This document shows, piece by piece, positions 63,876 through 64,000 of a DNA stretch of 64,000 bases. The stretch is from Nostoc sp. CHAB 5844 (GTDB lineage: Bacteria; Cyanobacteriota; Cyanobacteriia; Cyanobacteriales; Nostocaceae). Position 1 is the stretch's first letter. Each line of letters opens with the position of its first letter. The notes under the pieces were generated by a model, which did no database searches, was not told the origin of the DNA, and was given only the letters and a program-made list of their open reading frames with translations. Both the position numbers and the translations under genes were made by a program. The stretch spans positions 33,007 through 97,006 of the forward strand of contig NZ_JAIVFW010000023.1 in assembly GCF_020829595.1 (NCBI RefSeq), given 5' to 3'.

Positions 63876-64000
63876 AGGGCTTGCTGAAAAAGTAACAAAA
63901 AGCCAGTTTAAGGATTGATTAGTTATTCAAGGAAGGTGAAGACATAAGTTTTTTTTGGTTACAAATGAGTGAATCATAAGCTTCAATCATGTTAGTCTCT
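63876..64000 (-). mobile_element. Possible end of an insertion sequence running off the window
   Basis: GGGCTTGCTGAAAAAGT resembles a terminal inverted repeat of cyanobacterial transposons. Inside it, on the minus strand, an open frame (ETNMIEAYDSLICNQKKLM ... ending SPSLNN and a stop near 63920) looks like the last codons of a protein entering from the right edge. Both halves are needed to prove an IS; only this end is visible. Confidence 0.35.

Overview
The window reads as chromosome of a filamentous, heterocyst-forming cyanobacterium (order Nostocales, close to Nostoc/Anabaena). Seen directly: AT-rich DNA with many HIP1 octamers (GCGATCGC), 7-bp tandem repeats and several families of palindromic intergenic repeats. 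Gene evidence: a DnaE N-half ending in a 102-residue split-intein fragment, a nucA/nuiA nuclease-inhibitor pair, HstK-type Ser/Thr-His kinase, CYP110-like P450 beside a terpene synthase, and a long polysaccharide cluster whose content and order match, from memory, the heterocyst envelope polysaccharide (HEP) island of Anabaena (alr2825-alr2841, including hepC and hepA).

Layout. (1) 1-22.3 kb, all on the plus strand: HEP-type island. It has a sugar epimerase (cut by the window edge), two tandem family-2 glycosyltransferases, three tandem phytanoyl-CoA-dioxygenase-like (2OG/Fe) genes, rfbC, a COG4091 oxidoreductase, a family-4 glycosyltransferase, a Wzc-like chain-length/BY-kinase protein, a HepC-like sugar transferase, a DXD glycosyltransferase, a HepA-like ABC exporter, further glycosyltransferases and a Wzy/O-antigen-ligase-like membrane protein. 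Together these would make nucleotide sugars, assemble a lipid-linked repeat, polymerise it and export it. (2) 22.6-26 kb: ergothioneine operon egtC-egtB-egtD. (3) 26-34.4 kb: mixed small genes (VapBC-like pair, MAPEG, truncated DUF1772, DUF2795, moaC, tRNA-Arg, MFS exporter, acetoacetate-decarboxylase-like protein, pentapeptide protein, FMN reductase). (4) 35.5-43.7 kb: terpene synthase plus P450, facing a 1902-residue Ser/Thr-His kinase. (5) 43.8-51.5 kb: second MAPEG gene, nuiA and nucA tail to tail, dnaE-N with Int-N, a DAACS symporter and an HNH nuclease with a small helical partner. (6) 51.6-57.9 kb: a 42-bp tandem repeat, a CheY-like regulator and a 1721-residue protein with five receivers, an Hpt, a histidine kinase and a DNA-binding domain. 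(7) 58.2-64 kb: universal stress protein, DUF3122, two peroxiredoxins, a glycogen-debranching-type enzyme and a repeat-rich right edge that may hold an IS end.

Most notable observations: a 146-bp MITE with perfect 10-bp flanking duplication upstream of hepC; a HepC-like protein lacking the Asp-Glu dyad of phosphoglycosyl transferases, next to a Wzc-like protein with a degenerate P-loop; triplicated dioxygenases inside the island; intergenic repeat DNA read in frame inside at least five proteins; a complete phosphorelay plus DNA-binding output in one polypeptide; a repeated ATGCTCA motif in a divergent promoter; and the split intein. Functions are inferred from motifs recognised by eye; no database search was possible.
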